Shown in pieces: positions 41,518 to 50,343 of a DNA stretch of 64,000 nucleotides. Below the pieces are notes generated by a model. The model searched no databases. It was not told the DNA's origin and was given only the letters and a program-made list of their open reading frames with translations. Where the stretch lies: assembly GCA_947252645.1 (NCBI GenBank), contig CAMXWF010000002.1:62001-126000 (forward strand), given 5' to 3'. The position numbers and the translations under genes were made by a program. The DNA is from an uncultured Bacteroidia bacterium. Lineage in GTDB: Bacteria > Bacteroidota > Bacteroidia > Bacteroidales > CAJPTX01. How positions within the stretch are numbered: the first letter of the stretch is position 1; each line of letters starts with the position of its first letter.

Positions 41518-42492
41518 ATGTCACCTTCGCTGGTTGGTCTGCGGGTGCTCTACTTGGGAACGCCCGACTTTGCTGTCAAGCCGCTGGAAGCTCTCCAGGC
41601 GGCGGGGGCCACGATTGTAGCTGTGGTCTCCAGCCCCGACCAGCCTGCTGGGCGCGGTCTGCGAATGCGCACGCCCCCAGTGGCCGAGGCCGCCCTGCGT
41701 CTCCAGCTCCCGCTCCTGCAGCCGAAGGATCTGAAGGCCCCCGCATTCCTAGAGCAGGTGCACCAGCTCGCCCCAGATTTGGGGGTCGTGGTGGCCTTTC
41801 GCATGTTGCCTAGAGCCCTGTGGTCCATCCCTTCGCTTGGCACCTTCAACATCCATGCCGCCCTCCTGCCCGCCTACCGTGGGGCCGCCCCCATCAACTG
41901 GGCCATCATCCACGGCGAAGCCACCACGGGGGTCACCTCTTTCCTCCTCGACGACCACATGGATACTGGCCACGTGCTCCTCCAGACCGAAACCCCTCTC
42001 GGGTCCAGCACCACGGCAGGCCAACTCCACGACACCCTGGCCAGCTTGGGCGCCCAGCTGGCCGTGCAAACCGCCTACGGCCTCCTGCATCAGGCCCTTA
42101 CCCCCCGACCGCAGCCCGAGGTGGAGAATCCACCATTGGCCCCCAAGTTCTTCCGGAATGACATGCGCATCCACTGGACGCAACCCGCCGACCAGATCCA
42201 CAACCTCGTGCGCGGGCTCGCCCCGGCCCCGAGCGCGTGGACGCAGCTCATGGTGGACGGCAAACAGCTCGACAACGTGAAAATTCACGCCACTAGACCT
42301 CTGCAAGTGGGGATTAGCCCTACCCTGGCCCCCGGGGAATGCCGCTTTGAATCTGTGCCCCCGCACCTACTAGTCGGCTGTGGACAGGGGTCCCTGCTCG
42401 AGCTCCTCGCCCTCCAGCTCCCCGGAAAGCGCGCCATCTCCGCCGCAGAGTTCCAACGAGGATACGGAAATCGTACCCTCCTATTCAATTGA
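41518..42492 (+). CDS. fmt: Methionyl-tRNA formyltransferase
   Basis: This 324-residue enzyme formylates initiator Met-tRNA. The N-terminal formyltransferase domain starts with VLYLGTPDFAVKPLEAL (about 11-27). It holds the folate-site signature with FNIHAALLPAYRGAAPINWA (about 111-130; Asn-His catalytic pair) and the later Asp in DDHMDTGHVL. The C-terminal tRNA-binding domain has NLVRGLAPAPSAWTQ (about 229). An upstream in-frame TTG at 41509 is possible, but the ATG at 41518 fits family starts better. The matching substrate tRNA is encoded at 57876-57948. It follows ribBA by 34 bp and precedes dapB by 27 bp. Confidence 0.95.
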   Translation: MSPSLVGLRVLYLGTPDFAVKPLEALQAAGATIVAVVSSPDQPAGRGLRMRTPPVAEAALRLQLPLLQPKDLKAPAFLEQVHQLAPDLGVVVAFRMLPRALWSIPSLGTFNIHAALLPAYRGAAPINWAIIHGEATTGVTSFLLDDHMDTGHVLLQTETPLGSSTTAGQLHDTLASLGAQLAVQTAYGLLHQALTPRPQPEVENPPLAPKFFRNDMRIHWTQPADQIHNLVRGLAPAPSAWTQLMVDGKQLDNVKIHATRPLQVGISPTLAPGECRFESVPPHLLVGCGQGSLLELLALQLPGKRAISAAEFQRGYGNRTLLFN

Positions 42493-42519
42493 TAGTTACC
42501 CTTTAGGTCGTGTGGTGCT

Positions 42520-43275
42520 ATGCAACAGGTGCTAATAGTGGGTTATGGGAAGATGGGCCGCGCCGTGGAGGCCTCTTGTCGCGAGCAGGGCTACCAGGTG
42601 GTGGGCCACGTGAATAGCCTGGAGGCCCTAGAACGAGTCTTGGCGGAGCATAGAGGCCCCATGGTGGCCGTAGAGTTCACGCAGCCCAGCGCCGCTGTCG
42701 ACAATCTGCTGGCGTGCATAAACGCTGGCGTACCCGTAGTGTGCGGCACGACCGGCTGGTACGACCAACTGCCTTCCGTGGCAGAGTGCCTCGCGCAGCA
42801 TCCTGAGGGCGCCCTAGTCTACGCACCAAACTTCAGCCTAGGAGTCTACTACACGCGAAAGATGGTCCAGGTGCTCGCCACGATGAACCGACTCCTACCC
42901 CAGACTACCCGCGTGGCCATTACGGAGGCCCACCATGCCGAGAAAAAGGATGCACCTAGCGGCACGGCCATCATGCTGGCCCAAGAGTTCCTAAAGCCCA
43001 AGGGGCTTTACCCCCGCTGGAGCTTGACCCCGACCAATGACCCCGACGCCCTGCCAATCACCGCCATTCGCCAGGGGCAGGAGCCCGGGCGACACACCGT
43101 GGTGCTGGCTACGCCCGATGAATCCATCACCCTGACCCATCAAGCCGCGCAGCGCCATGCCTTCGTCACGGGCGTGATGATGGCCATTCCCTATATCGCC
43201 TCCCACCAGGGGCTGCACACCATGGACGATCTGATGCGCTGGGCCGAGCATGATGTGACCAACCACCAGGCGTAG
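42520..43275 (+). CDS. dapB: 4-hydroxy-tetrahydrodipicolinate reductase
   Basis: This 251-residue NAD(P)H enzyme of the lysine/diaminopimelate route supplies meso-DAP for peptidoglycan. The Rossmann start VLIVGYGKMGRAVE (4-17), the VCGTTGWY loop (about 73) and the active-site signature EAHHAEKKDAPSGTA (about 134-148; His-His and Lys) are present. The C-terminal FVTGVMMAI closes the dimer domain. It is the last gene of the run beginning with LptF/LptG. The following 501 bp (43276-43776) contain no gene, only the conserved intergenic element at 43437 and a weak promoter box. Confidence 0.95.
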   Translation: MQQVLIVGYGKMGRAVEASCREQGYQVVGHVNSLEALERVLAEHRGPMVAVEFTQPSAAVDNLLACINAGVPVVCGTTGWYDQLPSVAECLAQHPEGALVYAPNFSLGVYYTRKMVQVLATMNRLLPQTTRVAITEAHHAEKKDAPSGTAIMLAQEFLKPKGLYPRWSLTPTNDPDALPITAIRQGQEPGRHTVVLATPDESITLTHQAAQRHAFVTGVMMAIPYIASHQGLHTMDDLMRWAEHDVTNHQA

Positions 43276-43436
43276 GCTCGCCGCGGGCTCTCTCGCCCTG
43301 CGGGCGCAGGGGCTCGAATGGAGGCCCAATGCTGCAGCCTACCTCCTGGGGCAATCATGAAGTCCCAGGGGTGTTCCTTGCCAGTTTCCTCCCACCCTTC
43401 ACGAAATTGTGCCCGTATCCTCTCCGTATCCTCTCC

Positions 43437-43501
43437 GTACCAACGCCGCTCTTTTAGCCTATTTTAGCGAAGGAGGTACGGAGTTGGTGGCTATTTGGCA
43501 C
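43437..43501. repeat. Intergenic element shared with 13971-14035 (copy 2)
   Basis: Aligned without gaps to 13971-14035 (48 of 65 positions identical by my count). Here the element is also framed by an inverted repeat, CTCCGTACC (43433-43441) and GGTACGGAG (43475-43483). It lies about 275 bp upstream of the MFS transporter; a weak -7-like box TACCTTTA is at 43720-43727. Confidence 0.5.
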
Positions 43502-43776
43502 ATGGGCGAACGTTTGCCCCAATGCGTGCGTGGTCAGCTTTGCGAATCATATGAATAGTAGGCCCAGTCGGCCGTTTTGCCCGTGGCAGCCGAGTTGCAC
43601 CTCCGCGCGAAGTTTCGTCCTGGGTGTTGGCGAGGGGTAGGGCGGTGGGGGCGTTCCCCAGCTAGCGCGGCTTTGCTGCGCAGGCCAGCGTTCGGCGTGG
43701 GCGTTCGTCTGAAAACAGCTACCTTTACCACCGTTTCTACGAACACGGCTATGGCCGCACGAAAAAATAAAGAGTG

Positions 43777-45192
43777 ATGGTAGAAAAGATAGTTACTTCA
43801 TTGCGTGATCGGGCGGGGTACCGTTGGCTGGCCTTGGTGCTATTGGCCACGGGTATGTTCTTTGCCTACATCATGGTCGATGTGCTCTCCCCGCTGCAGG
43901 AGCTATTGCAGACTCAGCGCGGTTGGGATCCGGTGGCCTACGGTCGCTATGCGGGCTCGGAGATGTTTCTCAATGTCTTTGTCTTCTTCCTCATTTTCGC
44001 CGGCATTATTCTCGATAAGATGGGCGTGCGGTTCACCGCAATCCTGTCTGGGGTCGTGATGGTGGCTGGGGCGGCGATCAACTACTACGCGGTGTCAGCG
44101 GCCTTCGTGGGGAGTGGGCTAGAGCGCTTTTTCACAAACTATTTCAACCTGCCCGATGCGGCCTGGAATGTGACCCCGTGGGTGGAGGGGATGCCCGCCT
44201 CGGCGAAGCTTTCGGCCATAGGTTTTATGATCTTTGGCTGCGGGTCGGAGATGGCAGGTATCACCGTCAGTCGTGGTATCGTCAAGTGGTTCAAGGGTAG
44301 GGAGATGGCACTGGCCATGGGCATCGAGATGGCGATTGCGCGTGTGGGCGTGGCGGTGGTGGTGCTGGGGTCGCCCTTAGTAGCCAGGATGACCCCGGTG
44401 GCTGTGTCGCGGCCTGTGGCCTTTACGCTGCTGCTGCTCTGCGTTGGGTTGGTTTGCTTCATCACCTACGGCTTCATGGATAAGCGGCTCGATGCCGAGG
44501 GGGTGGAAGAGGTGAAGGACGATCCCTTCAAAGTGCGCGATATTGGCAAGATCCTCTCCCTGCCTGTTTTCTGGCTTGTGGCCCTGCTCTGCGTACTCTA
44601 CTACTCGGCCATATTCCCCTTCCAAAAGTATGCCATTAATATGCTTCAGTGCAACCTGGACTTCACGGCGGAGCAGGCGGGATTGGTCTTTTTCGTCTTC
44701 CCGCTCGGGGCAGCGGCCATCACGCCTTTCCTGGGTAACTATCTTGACCGTAGGGGCAAAGGCGCCTCGATGCTTATCGTTGGGGCAGTCCTGATGATTG
44801 TTTGTCACCTGACGTTTGCCTTCCTCGTGCCAGCCACACAGAGCGTTGTCATCTCCTACGCGGCTATCATTGTCCTGGGCATCTCCTTCTCCCTGGTGCC
44901 GGCAGCCCTGTGGCCCTCGGTGCCAAAGCTCATCGACGAGAAGCTCCTGGGCTCGGCCTATGCGCTTATCTTCTGGATTCAGAACATTGGTCTCTACGCC
45001 TTCCCCATGATTATCGGCGTGGTGCTCCAGAAATCCAACCCGGGCATCACCGACCCGCTTCAGTATGACTACTCCGTCCCGATGTGCGTCTTCGCCTCGC
45101 TGGGGGCGCTTGCGCTCGTGCTGGGCTTTGTGCTCAAGGCCCTCGACAAGAAGGGCGGCTACGGCCTAGAGCTGCCCAACAAAGTAGATTAG
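43777..45192 (+). CDS. Major facilitator superfamily transporter
   Basis: This 471-residue inner-membrane protein has about twelve helices in two halves. The loop after helix 2 carries ILDKMGVR (about 69-76), the remnant of the GxLaDrxGrR signature of MFS porters, and the matching loop of the second half reads GNYLDRRGKG (about 320). Long hydrophobic segments and a conserved WPSVPKLIDEKLLGSAYALI run near 385 are family-like. The substrate cannot be assigned. The ATG overlaps the TGA of an eight-codon frame (MAARKNKE, 43751-43777), so the start may be set by translational coupling with that leader. Confidence 0.85.
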   Translation: MVEKIVTSLRDRAGYRWLALVLLATGMFFAYIMVDVLSPLQELLQTQRGWDPVAYGRYAGSEMFLNVFVFFLIFAGIILDKMGVRFTAILSGVVMVAGAAINYYAVSAAFVGSGLERFFTNYFNLPDAAWNVTPWVEGMPASAKLSAIGFMIFGCGSEMAGITVSRGIVKWFKGREMALAMGIEMAIARVGVAVVVLGSPLVARMTPVAVSRPVAFTLLLLCVGLVCFITYGFMDKRLDAEGVEEVKDDPFKVRDIGKILSLPVFWLVALLCVLYYSAIFPFQKYAINMLQCNLDFTAEQAGLVFFVFPLGAAAITPFLGNYLDRRGKGASMLIVGAVLMIVCHLTFAFLVPATQSVVISYAAIIVLGISFSLVPAALWPSVPKLIDEKLLGSAYALIFWIQNIGLYAFPMIIGVVLQKSNPGITDPLQYDYSVPMCVFASLGALALVLGFVLKALDKKGGYGLELPNKVD

Positions 45193-45200
45193 TTGCCTTG

Positions 45201-45256
45201 ACCCCACGTTGTGGGGTGATGGTATTGGCGGGGGCTCGTTGGGCCCCCGCCTTGCT
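45201..45256 (+). terminator. Double hairpin after the MFS gene
   Basis: A first perfect hairpin, ACCCCAC-GTT-GTGGGGT (45201-45217), is followed by a second with arms GGCGGGGGC (45227-45235) and GCCCCCGCC (45243-45251), then TTGCT. It starts 8 bp after the MFS stop. The U-tract is weak. Confidence 0.6.
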
Positions 45257-45359
45257 ATCTAGTCTGCTGTCGGGGTGGACTGGGCAGCAGGGGCGGGAAG
45301 AGCGTTGGTGCATCGGGAAGGCTGGGCTTGAGACCAGGGTGATTTTATAGGGTACGTGC

Positions 45360-46328
45360 ATGGTTTTGCGGTATATTGACCTGTTTGCGGGCATCGGGGG
45401 CATGCGTATTCCCTTCGATGAGTTGGGCTACCAGTGCGTGTTTGCCTCGGAGTGGGATGGCCGTGCGCAGCAGACCTACCAGGCCAACTTCCAGCACTGC
45501 CCTGCGGGGGATATCACGGCCATTCCCAGTGAGGCTATCCCGGCGCACGATGTGCTGCTGGCGGGCTTTCCTTGTCAGGCCTTCTCCATCATGGGGCATC
45601 AGCGAGGCTTTGAGGATACCCGCGGCACGCTCTTCTTCGAGGTGGCGAGGATCTTGGCCTACCATCGGCCTCGAGCCTTCCTGCTTGAGAATGTGAAGCA
45701 GCTGCAGACGCATGATCATGGGCGCACATTTGCCACTATCCTCGCTACGCTCCGGCAGCTCGGCTACGCAGTGAAGTACGCAGTGCTCAACGCGCTCGAT
45801 TTTGGCCTCCCCCAGAAGCGGGAGCGCACGATCATTGTGGGTTTTCTCGATGCGGCCCTGGCGGGCTATTTCTCCCTAGAGTTCGCTGCGCAGCCCTACT
45901 CGCTGGCGGCGCTGCTGGAGCCAGAGGCATCGATCCCCCAGGAGGTGTTCGCTTCCCCGGCCATACAGCAAAAGCGACAGAGAGCCGTGGAGGGGAAGAA
46001 GAGGCTTTCTCCCTCGGTGTGGCACGAGAATAAGGGGGGCAGCGTGTCGATTCACGACTATTCCTGCGCGCTGCGGGCGAATGCGTCGTACAACTACTTG
46101 CTGGTAGATGGTCGCCGCCGTTTTACCTGCCGGGAGCTGTTGCGGTTGCAAGGCTTCCCCGAGTGGTTTCGCGTGGTAGTGTCGCCGGCGCAGCTCCGCC
46201 GGCAGGTGGGGAATTCGGTGCCTGTGCCCATGATACGGGCTGTGGCCAAGAGGATTGATAGGTGCTTGATGGGGGGCTCTCCATATGAAAACGCCGAGGC
46301 TGCGGGACGCGCGACACACCGGGGGTAA
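45360..46328 (+). CDS. DNA (cytosine-5)-methyltransferase of a type II R-M system
   Basis: This 322-residue enzyme methylates cytosine at C5 in a short target sequence. Motifs in order: I, YIDLFAGIGGMRI (5-17); IV, AGFPCQAFSIMGHQRGF (about 69-85, catalytic Cys); VI, FLLENVKQL (about 108); VIII, QKRERTIIVGF (about 153). A target-recognition region is at about 190-260, then IX/X with LLRLQGFPEWF and VGNSVPVPM. It is compact, like small prokaryotic C5 enzymes. The downstream gene overlaps it by 44 bp and encodes the probable cognate nuclease, now interrupted. The recognition site cannot be read from sequence. It may persist as a solitary epigenetic methylase. Confidence 0.93.
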   Translation: MVLRYIDLFAGIGGMRIPFDELGYQCVFASEWDGRAQQTYQANFQHCPAGDITAIPSEAIPAHDVLLAGFPCQAFSIMGHQRGFEDTRGTLFFEVARILAYHRPRAFLLENVKQLQTHDHGRTFATILATLRQLGYAVKYAVLNALDFGLPQKRERTIIVGFLDAALAGYFSLEFAAQPYSLAALLEPEASIPQEVFASPAIQQKRQRAVEGKKRLSPSVWHENKGGSVSIHDYSCALRANASYNYLLVDGRRRFTCRELLRLQGFPEWFRVVVSPAQLRRQVGNSVPVPMIRAVAKRIDRCLMGGSPYENAEAAGRATHRG

Positions 46329-47031
46329 TGAGCCCTATCCGCGCAACGCCCCGACCAGGGAGGTGGTGGTGGCGATGGGGAAGCATATCGCGTATTGTAA
46401 GGCAACCCGGGGCAATGTGTTTACTGGCGATGATTGGGCCGAGGCTTTCGCCTACGCAGTGGGTGGGCATTCCCTTAGCTCGCCGCTTGGAATCGCGGGT
46501 GTCCCCCTGGATGGGATAGCTTGGTCGCTGAAAACGATAAAGAATAAACTCCCATTCGAGGCGACGGTAGCTCGCTTGATTGTAGGTAGATGCTCCCCAG
46601 ATTATTCCTATAGTATTTACGATCCCCACAAAGACGTTGCGCAGACGGGTAAGGCAGTATTAGGAATATGGAATGAGAGGGTCAACATAGCGGAAGCTAG
46701 ATTCAGGCCTTTGCGTATGGCAATTCTCGTGCGGTCTGAAGATCTTACGCAGTTCACTTTTTTCGAGGGAAATACGCTTCGCTACAGTCCAGCTCAATTT
46801 GTTTGGGAATGGAACGTGCGGGGAAACCTTTAGGCAAGAGATGTGGCTACTGGAAAGCATGTTTTTACCTGGCAGCCCCACGGTGCCCAGCTTACGCTCC
46901 ACCCAGCTATCCCGCCCTATGCCACGAGATTTACTTTGCGGAGTCCTGGGGTCTTGGATAGGGGCTCGATATTGCGCCAGATTGGGTTTGACGAGAGTTG
47001 GGTGGGTATTGTTCCCGATGCTGGGCGATAG
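46285..47031 (+). pseudogene. Type II restriction endonuclease, interrupted by an in-frame TAG
   Basis: The frame starts at 46285 inside the methylase gene and runs 182 codons, with NEPYPRNAPTREVVVAMG, FTGDDWAEAFAYAVGG, SLKTIKN and LIVGRCSPDYSY, to a TAG at 46831. The same frame then continues without a stop for 65 more codons (DVATGKHVFTWQPHGAQLTL to IGFDESWVGIVPDAGR) and ends at 47031. The continuation is protein-like and would complete a nuclease of about 248 residues. The position next to a C5-methylase fits a cognate endonuclease. The simplest reading is a nonsense mutation silencing restriction while modification is kept; a truncated active form cannot be excluded. Confidence 0.75.
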
Positions 47032-47053
47032 GGCCATTGTGCCCTCGTTTTTT

Positions 47054-47061
47054 TACCTTCG
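47054..47061 (+). promoter_or_regulatory. -7-like promoter box for prfB
   Basis: TACCTTCG, one mismatch to TAnnTTTG, 29 bp before the prfB start. GGGGGAGGT just before the ATG is a strong Shine-Dalgarno. Confidence 0.5.
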
Positions 47062-47090
47062 CGGCTATAGCATAGCGGGGGAGGTAGGTC

Positions 47091-48207
47091 ATGCCGGTAA
47101 CGCACGAGATGGTAGCGGATTTGCAGCAGCGCCAGGATGCGCTGGGGAGGTATCTTTGACATCGCGGGTCGTAGGGTGCGGGTCCAAGAGCTAACTGCGC
47201 TTTCGCAGGCTCCTGGATTCTGGGACGATTCGAAGGCCGCAGAGGGGCAGCTGCGCACGCTCGGGAGCGAGAAGAGCTGGGTAAGCAGCTATGAGGCCTT
47301 GGCGGAGCTGGTGGATGAGCTGGAGCTGACCTATGAGTACGCCAAGTCGGGTGAGGCCGATGAGGCCGCGCTGGCTGCGAGCTACGAGAAGGCTCTGCAG
47401 GCCGTGAAGGACTTGGAGTTTAAGAAGATGCTCTCGCAGAAGGAGGACGGCCTCGGGGCGCTGTTGAGCATCAATTCGGGCGCGGGGGGTACGGAGAGCA
47501 TGGATTGGGCAGGGATGCTCCTGCGCATGTACCAGATGTGGGCGCAGCGCCACGGGTATGGTATTCGGGTGAACGATTTGAAGGAGGGCGAGGAGGCTGG
47601 GATTAAGTCGGTGAGCATAGAGGTGGTGGGGCCCATGGCGTATGGATACCTGAAGGGGGAGAGCGGGGTCCATCGCTTGGTGCGGATCTCTCCGTTTGAC
47701 TCCAATGCGCGGCGCCACACGTCCTTTGCTTCGGTGTACGTGATGCCGGCCATTGACGACACGATAGAGATCACCATTTCCCCGGCTGACATCAAGTGGG
47801 ACACCTACCGCTCGCCTGGGGCTGGGGGGCAGAACGTGAACAAGGTGGAGACGGGCGTGCGGCTCTACCACATCCCCACGGGCATTGTGGTGGAGAACAC
47901 GGAAACGCGCTCGCAGGCCAATAATCGGGAGAATGCCCTCAGGATTCTCAAGTCGCACCTCTACGACCTGGAGCTCCGCAAGCGTGAGGAGGAGAAGCAC
48001 CGGCTGGCGGGTCTGAAGAAGAAGATCGAGTGGGGCTCGCAGATCCGAAACTATGTGCTGCAGCCCTACCGCCTGGTGAAGGATTTGCGCACGGGCACGG
48101 AGAGCAGCGATGTGCAGGGGGTGCTGGGGGGCGAGATCGATGATTTTTTAAAGTCCTATCTGCTCTCGCAGCAGCTGCTTACGGAAAACGCGGAGGGCGA
48201 AAAGTAG
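47091..48207 (+). CDS. prfB: Peptide chain release factor 2, expressed by programmed +1 frameshift
   Basis: The gene starts at ATG 47091 and reads 22 codons (MPVTHEMVADLQQRQDALGR, then YL) to an in-frame TGA at 47157-47159. A +1 shift at CTT-TGA-C continues with DIAGRRVRVQELT, for 371 residues in all. RF2 reads UGA and UAA. Its codon-recognition motif SPF is present in VRISPFDSNARRH, and the peptidyl-hydrolysis loop GGQ is in SPGAGGQNVNKVET. Without the shift, the long frame would lack the first helix of the factor. The shift is the known autoregulatory switch of prfB: low RF2 favours shifting. uvrB follows after 3 bp. Confidence 0.96.
47143..47160 (+). promoter_or_regulatory. prfB programmed +1 frameshift site
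   Basis: GGGGAGG TAT CTT TGA C. The slippery CTT and stop TGA (47154-47159) followed by C are the classic site, and the upstream GGGGAGG can pair with the 16S rRNA tail to push the ribosome forward, as in other bacteria. Confidence 0.95.
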
Positions 48208-48210
48208 ACC

Positions 48211-50247
48211 ATGGCCACGGGAGATGGAATGGGCTTTCAGCTCGAGGCGCCCTACCAGCCCATGGGGGACCAGGTGGAGGCTATAAGGCAGCTGGTACGC
48301 GGTTTTGCCAAAGGCGTTAAGGCCCAGACCCTGCTGGGGGTCACGGGCTCGGGCAAGACCTTCACGGCGGCCAACGTGATCAACCAGCTCAACAAGCCCA
48401 CCCTGATCCTCAGCCACAATAAGACCCTGGCAGCCCAGCTCTACAGTGAGTTTCGGGGCTTTTTCCCGGCCAACCTGGTGGAGTACTACGTGTCGTACTA
48501 CGATTACTACCAGCCGGAGGCCTACCTGCCGACTACGGATTTATACATAGAGAAGGATCTGGCCATCAACGCGGAGCTGGAAAAGCTGCGCCTGAGCACC
48601 ACGGCCGCCTTGCTGTCGGGCCGCCGGGACGTGATCGTGGTCAGCTCGGTGTCGTGCCTCTACGGGGTGGGTAATCCAGAGGACTTCATGGCCAACACCA
48701 TCCACGTGACCAAGGGCGATAGCTCGGGGATGGAGAAGGTGATGCGCCGCTTGGTGGATGCGCTCTATAGTCGCAATGACATGGACTTGACCAAGGGGCG
48801 CTTCCGGGTTCGGGGCGACACGTTGGACGTGGCGGTGGCCTACGGAGACTACGCCTACCGCTTGGTCTTTTGGGGCGATGAGGTGGAGAGCATCCAGGTG
48901 TTTGACCCGCAAACGGGTCAGATGGGCCAGATGGTGGAGGGGGCGTCTATCTATCCAGCCAACATCTTCCTCACTACGCCTGCCCGCATGCAGCACGCGC
49001 TGCGGCTGATTCAGGATGATTTGGTGAAGCAGGTGGCTTATTTTGAGGATCAGGGACGTCCCGCCGAGGCCAAGCGGCTGCAGGATCGCGTGGAGTACGA
49101 CATGGAGATGATGCGTGAGTTGGGCTACTGCGGGGGCATAGAGAACTACTCGCGCTACTTCGATGGGCGCAACCCAGGCGATAGGCCCTATTGCCTGCTC
49201 GACTATTTCCCGGAGGACTACCTACTCATCATCGACGAGAGCCACGTGACGATTCCGCAGGTTCGCGCCATGTATGGGGGCGATAGGGCCCGGAAGAGCA
49301 ATCTGGTGGAGTATGGTTTTCGTCTGCCGGCGGCTTTTGATAACCGCCCGCTGCGCATGGAGGAGTTTGAGCAGTTGACGCAGCAGGTGATGTACATGAG
49401 TGCCACGCCCGCCGACTATGAGCTTCAGGCGAGCGGGGGAGTGATCGTGGAGCAGCTGATACGCCCCACGGGGCTGCTCGATCCGCCCATAGAGGTGCGG
49501 CCCTCCGCGGGGCAGGTGGACGATTTGCTCAAGGAGATCCGCAAGCGTACGGCGGCCAACGAGCGCGTGCTGGTCACCACGCTCACCAAGCGCATGGCCG
49601 AGAGCTTGACCTCGTATTTTGCCGACATGCACCTGAAGTGCAACTATATCCATTCCGATGTTGACACCCTGGAGCGGGTGGCCATTCTGGAGGCCCTGCG
49701 GGCTGGGGAGATCAACGTGCTGGTGGGGGTCAACCTGCTGCGGGAGGGGCTCGATTTGCCCGAGGTGAGCCTGGTGGCGATCCTCGATGCCGACAAGGAG
49801 GGCTTTCTGCGCAGCGTGCGGTCGTTGACGCAGACGGCGGGCCGCGCGGCCCGCAATGTGCATGGGCTGGTGATTATGTATGCCGACACGGTCACGGAGT
49901 CGATGCAGCAGACCATAGATGAGACGGCGCGCCGTAGGCTCAAGCAGATGCAGTATAACCAGGCCCATGGGGTGGTTCCGCGCCAGATCGTGCGCCAGAA
50001 GACGCAGGCCCTGGTCGACATGGGCCAGGGGGAGGAAGCCGAGCGCAGCTATGCCGTGGAGCAGGAGTACCACATGGTGGCCGAGGCGGCGGCGCAGTAC
50101 CAGACGCCCAAGCGACTCCGAGAGGGGGTGGCTCGGGCAGAGCGCATGATGCGCCAGTCGGCCAAATCAAAGGATTTCAAGGCTGCGGCCGAGTACAGGG
50201 ATCTGATGTTTACGCTACAGGCCAAGTTGTCCTCGCTCGGGAAGTAG
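48211..50247 (+). CDS. uvrB: Excinuclease ABC subunit B
   Basis: This 678-residue DNA repair helicase-like protein is loaded by UvrA on damaged DNA and calls UvrC. Features in order: Walker A GVTGSGKTFTAANV (about 45-58), the beta-hairpin region YYVSYYDYYQPEAYLPTTD (about 92-110) and the DEAD-type box LLIIDESHVT (about 337). C-terminal helicase motifs follow, including TLTKRMAE, GVNLLREGLDLPEVSLVAIL and QTAGRAARN. A UVR domain ends the chain (KSKDFKAAAEYRDLM, about 652-666), which binds UvrC. Length is normal. It is cotranscribed with prfB. Confidence 0.97.
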   Translation: MATGDGMGFQLEAPYQPMGDQVEAIRQLVRGFAKGVKAQTLLGVTGSGKTFTAANVINQLNKPTLILSHNKTLAAQLYSEFRGFFPANLVEYYVSYYDYYQPEAYLPTTDLYIEKDLAINAELEKLRLSTTAALLSGRRDVIVVSSVSCLYGVGNPEDFMANTIHVTKGDSSGMEKVMRRLVDALYSRNDMDLTKGRFRVRGDTLDVAVAYGDYAYRLVFWGDEVESIQVFDPQTGQMGQMVEGASIYPANIFLTTPARMQHALRLIQDDLVKQVAYFEDQGRPAEAKRLQDRVEYDMEMMRELGYCGGIENYSRYFDGRNPGDRPYCLLDYFPEDYLLIIDESHVTIPQVRAMYGGDRARKSNLVEYGFRLPAAFDNRPLRMEEFEQLTQQVMYMSATPADYELQASGGVIVEQLIRPTGLLDPPIEVRPSAGQVDDLLKEIRKRTAANERVLVTTLTKRMAESLTSYFADMHLKCNYIHSDVDTLERVAILEALRAGEINVLVGVNLLREGLDLPEVSLVAILDADKEGFLRSVRSLTQTAGRAARNVHGLVIMYADTVTESMQQTIDETARRRLKQMQYNQAHGVVPRQIVRQKTQALVDMGQGEEAERSYAVEQEYHMVAEAAAQYQTPKRLREGVARAERMMRQSAKSKDFKAAAEYRDLMFTLQAKLSSLGK

Positions 50248-50305
50248 CGGTTGGGGCTGCTCGGGCGGGGCGTGGGGTGCGGGTAGCTGTGTGGGCTAAA
50301 AATGC

Positions 50306-50313
50306 TATATTTG
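50306..50313 (+). promoter_or_regulatory. -7 promoter box for the prolyl oligopeptidase
   Basis: TATATTTG, exact TAnnTTTG match, 30 bp before the start at 50344. Confidence 0.55.
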
Positions 50314-50343
50314 CGGGCAGGATAGGAACGGCAGTTTGAGGCG

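Noticed and set aside
37913..47031. Reassignment of TAG to an amino acid, because two genes have in-frame TAG
   Set aside because: Many intact genes here end in TAG (murF, sppA, adk, obgE, dapB), so TAG is a normal stop.
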